Shown here in pieces: positions 62,984 to 64,000 of a stretch of DNA of 64,000 bases; the first letter of the stretch is position 1, and every line of letters starts with the position of its first letter. The DNA is from Megamerina dolium (taxonomy: Eukaryota > Arthropoda > Insecta > Diptera > Megamerinidae), in the NCBI GenBank assembly GCA_963854835.1, contig OY978525.1:17454309-17518308 (forward strand), written 5' to 3'. Under the pieces are notes generated by a model. The model worked only from the letters and a program-made list of their open reading frames with translations. It did not search any database and was not told the origin of the DNA. Position numbers and translations under genes: made by a program.

Positions 62984-63839
62984 ATGTTGTTCCGAAATAT
63001 ATATCAACTTGTTTTGATATTGATATCTTGTCACCTGCAAGAATCATGGGTAAGTGTAATCCAGTTTTTTGATGAAACTCGCAGTGACATCGTACCTTGA
63101 AAATTTTGTTTGTTTGATTTTTGTACAAATTTTTTAGTCACGTTTCATTGCATTATCCTTGAATCTCTCAATGGCACTCTCCGATGAACATCATCCGGCA
63201 TTATCGGCTGATATAGTTCGCAGTTGCAAAAAGGAAACTGACCATTCAATGGCTGCTATAAATCGTTTGCATATGAACATTGTCAACGATGAATTGGGTG
63301 ATGCTGCACCGAATGGCGAATATAGCGATATTACTGTTTTCGCTGAAAACATTCCAATGAATGATAACGATGATGGCAATGGCAGTAAATTAAGTGTATT
63401 GGATTATGATTCGAATGCGCCGTTGGCATTTAAGGAAGGTGCCGATGAATCAACAAACTGCTTTACACATTGTATATACGAACGATTGGGCTTGGTTAAG
63501 GATGGTATTTTAATGGAGCATGATCTATTTCGAAAATTCTATAAGATAATTGGACATGAGAAGACAAATGTTAAAGAATGCACCAATATGGATAGTGATA
63601 ATAAATGTGAGATCTCATATAAATTGCATTTGTGCTACTCGAAGCTAAAATCAATCGACGCCGAACGACGTATACGTGAGATACTCGAGTATGATGGTAA
63701 TGTAATTGGTGACGGGGACGGTGGTGGTGGTGGTAATGATGATGCAGATAATGGTGGTGCGGATGATGGTGCCACAGCCGGTGATGGCGATCAAAAGGTT
63801 GCTAAGGAAATGCATGATAATGAAATTGAAAAAGAATAA
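62984..63839 (+). CDS. Atypical odorant-binding protein (PBP/GOBP family), two exons
   Basis: Proposed exons 62984-63049 and 63138-63839 are joined in phase 0 across an 88-bp GTAAGT...TTTTTTAG intron, giving 255 residues. Exon 1 encodes MLFRNIYQLVLILISCHLQE, a secretory signal with a Leu/Ile core. Exon 2 carries the OBP cysteine pattern: C52, C130-x3-C134, C170, C179, C188 (C3-C4 35, C4-C5 8 and C5-C6 8 residues apart), with blocks CFTHCIYERLGLVKDGIL and CEISYKLHLCYS. Such proteins are secreted and bind small hydrophobic ligands, often in sensillum lymph. Odd features are 77 residues between C1 and C2, far above the usual 25-30, filled with Asp/Asn-rich sequence, and a 67-residue acidic tail with Gly/Asp runs after C6. 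Exon 2 is well supported; exon 1 is inferred from splice sites and frame. I cannot name the orthologue. Confidence 0.72.
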
Positions 63840-63969
63840 AATTAAATTCATCTCAATCAATCAATTAGCATACAGAAAATATACTAAAATATATGGGGGA
63901 AAAGCTAAAATTTCATAATCAAGCATAACAATAACAACAAGAGCTACAAATTATATATACAAAAATTGT

Positions 63970-63991
63970 AATAAATGTAGATTGTAATAAA
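63970..63991 (+). terminator. Candidate polyadenylation signals of the OBP gene
   Basis: AATAAA occurs at 63970-63975 and 63986-63991, about 130-150 bp after the stop. Another AATAAA overlaps the stop codon itself (63835-63840). Which is used cannot be told from sequence alone. Confidence 0.45.
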
Positions 63992-64000
63992 ATTGCATAT

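Overview
The window looks like AT-rich nuclear DNA of a fly, most likely a higher dipteran (tephritid-like is a guess). The reasons are short CAA/GTT/TA microsatellites, mariner and Tc1/mariner-like transposases, RTE, Jockey and I-type non-LTR retrotransposons, and an insect odorant-binding-protein (OBP) gene with a short GT-AG intron. I saw nothing bacterial, viral or organellar, no rRNA, no confident tRNA gene and no CRISPR array. Almost all long open reading frames belong to transposable elements. The only likely host gene I could build is at the far right (62984-63839).

Layout. 1-815: fossil Tc1/mariner-like transposase. 2998-4434: 5'-truncated RTE with a 12-bp target-site duplication (TSD), holding a nested TTAA-flanked MITE. 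6534-6711: about 89 TA repeats. 10.1-10.8 kb: transposase scrap and tRNA-derived SINE. 13.0-15.0 kb: reverse-strand RTE fossil broken by two SINEs and a 528-bp MITE with TTA duplications. 17.35-18.25 kb: mariner fossil. 18.4-22.65 kb: young RTE copy with an in-frame tandem amplification. 22.68-23.65 kb: a second RTE-like family. 26.16-27.26 kb: Tc1/mariner-like element with both ends. 28.8-30.4 kb: I-type retrotransposon plus mariner scrap. 32.8, 36.6-37.3 and 39.65 kb: mariner, Jockey and third RTE-like fossils. 41.94-42.97 kb: long-inverted-repeat (foldback-like) element. 44.5-47.86 kb: near full-length RTE. 48.4-50.35 and 56.9-58.84 kb: two copies of a 1.9-kb DINE-1/Helentron-like element, the second inside a mariner. 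50.87-53.2 kb: third young RTE copy. 61 kb: I-type fossil. 62.8-64 kb: OBP gene.

How the pieces relate. One RTE family accounts for five insertions. Three of them (18.4, 44.5, 50.9 kb) are so alike by eye that they must be recent. Nested insertions give relative ages: RTE fossils are older than the MITEs and SINEs inside them, the mariner at 56 kb is older than the 1.9-kb element inside it, and a tandem duplication at 50.8-54.4 kb predates the RTE that split one unit. The rest is AT-rich intergenic or intronic DNA with no gene I can support. All boundaries and similarities are by eye; family names rest on motif recognition, not searches.
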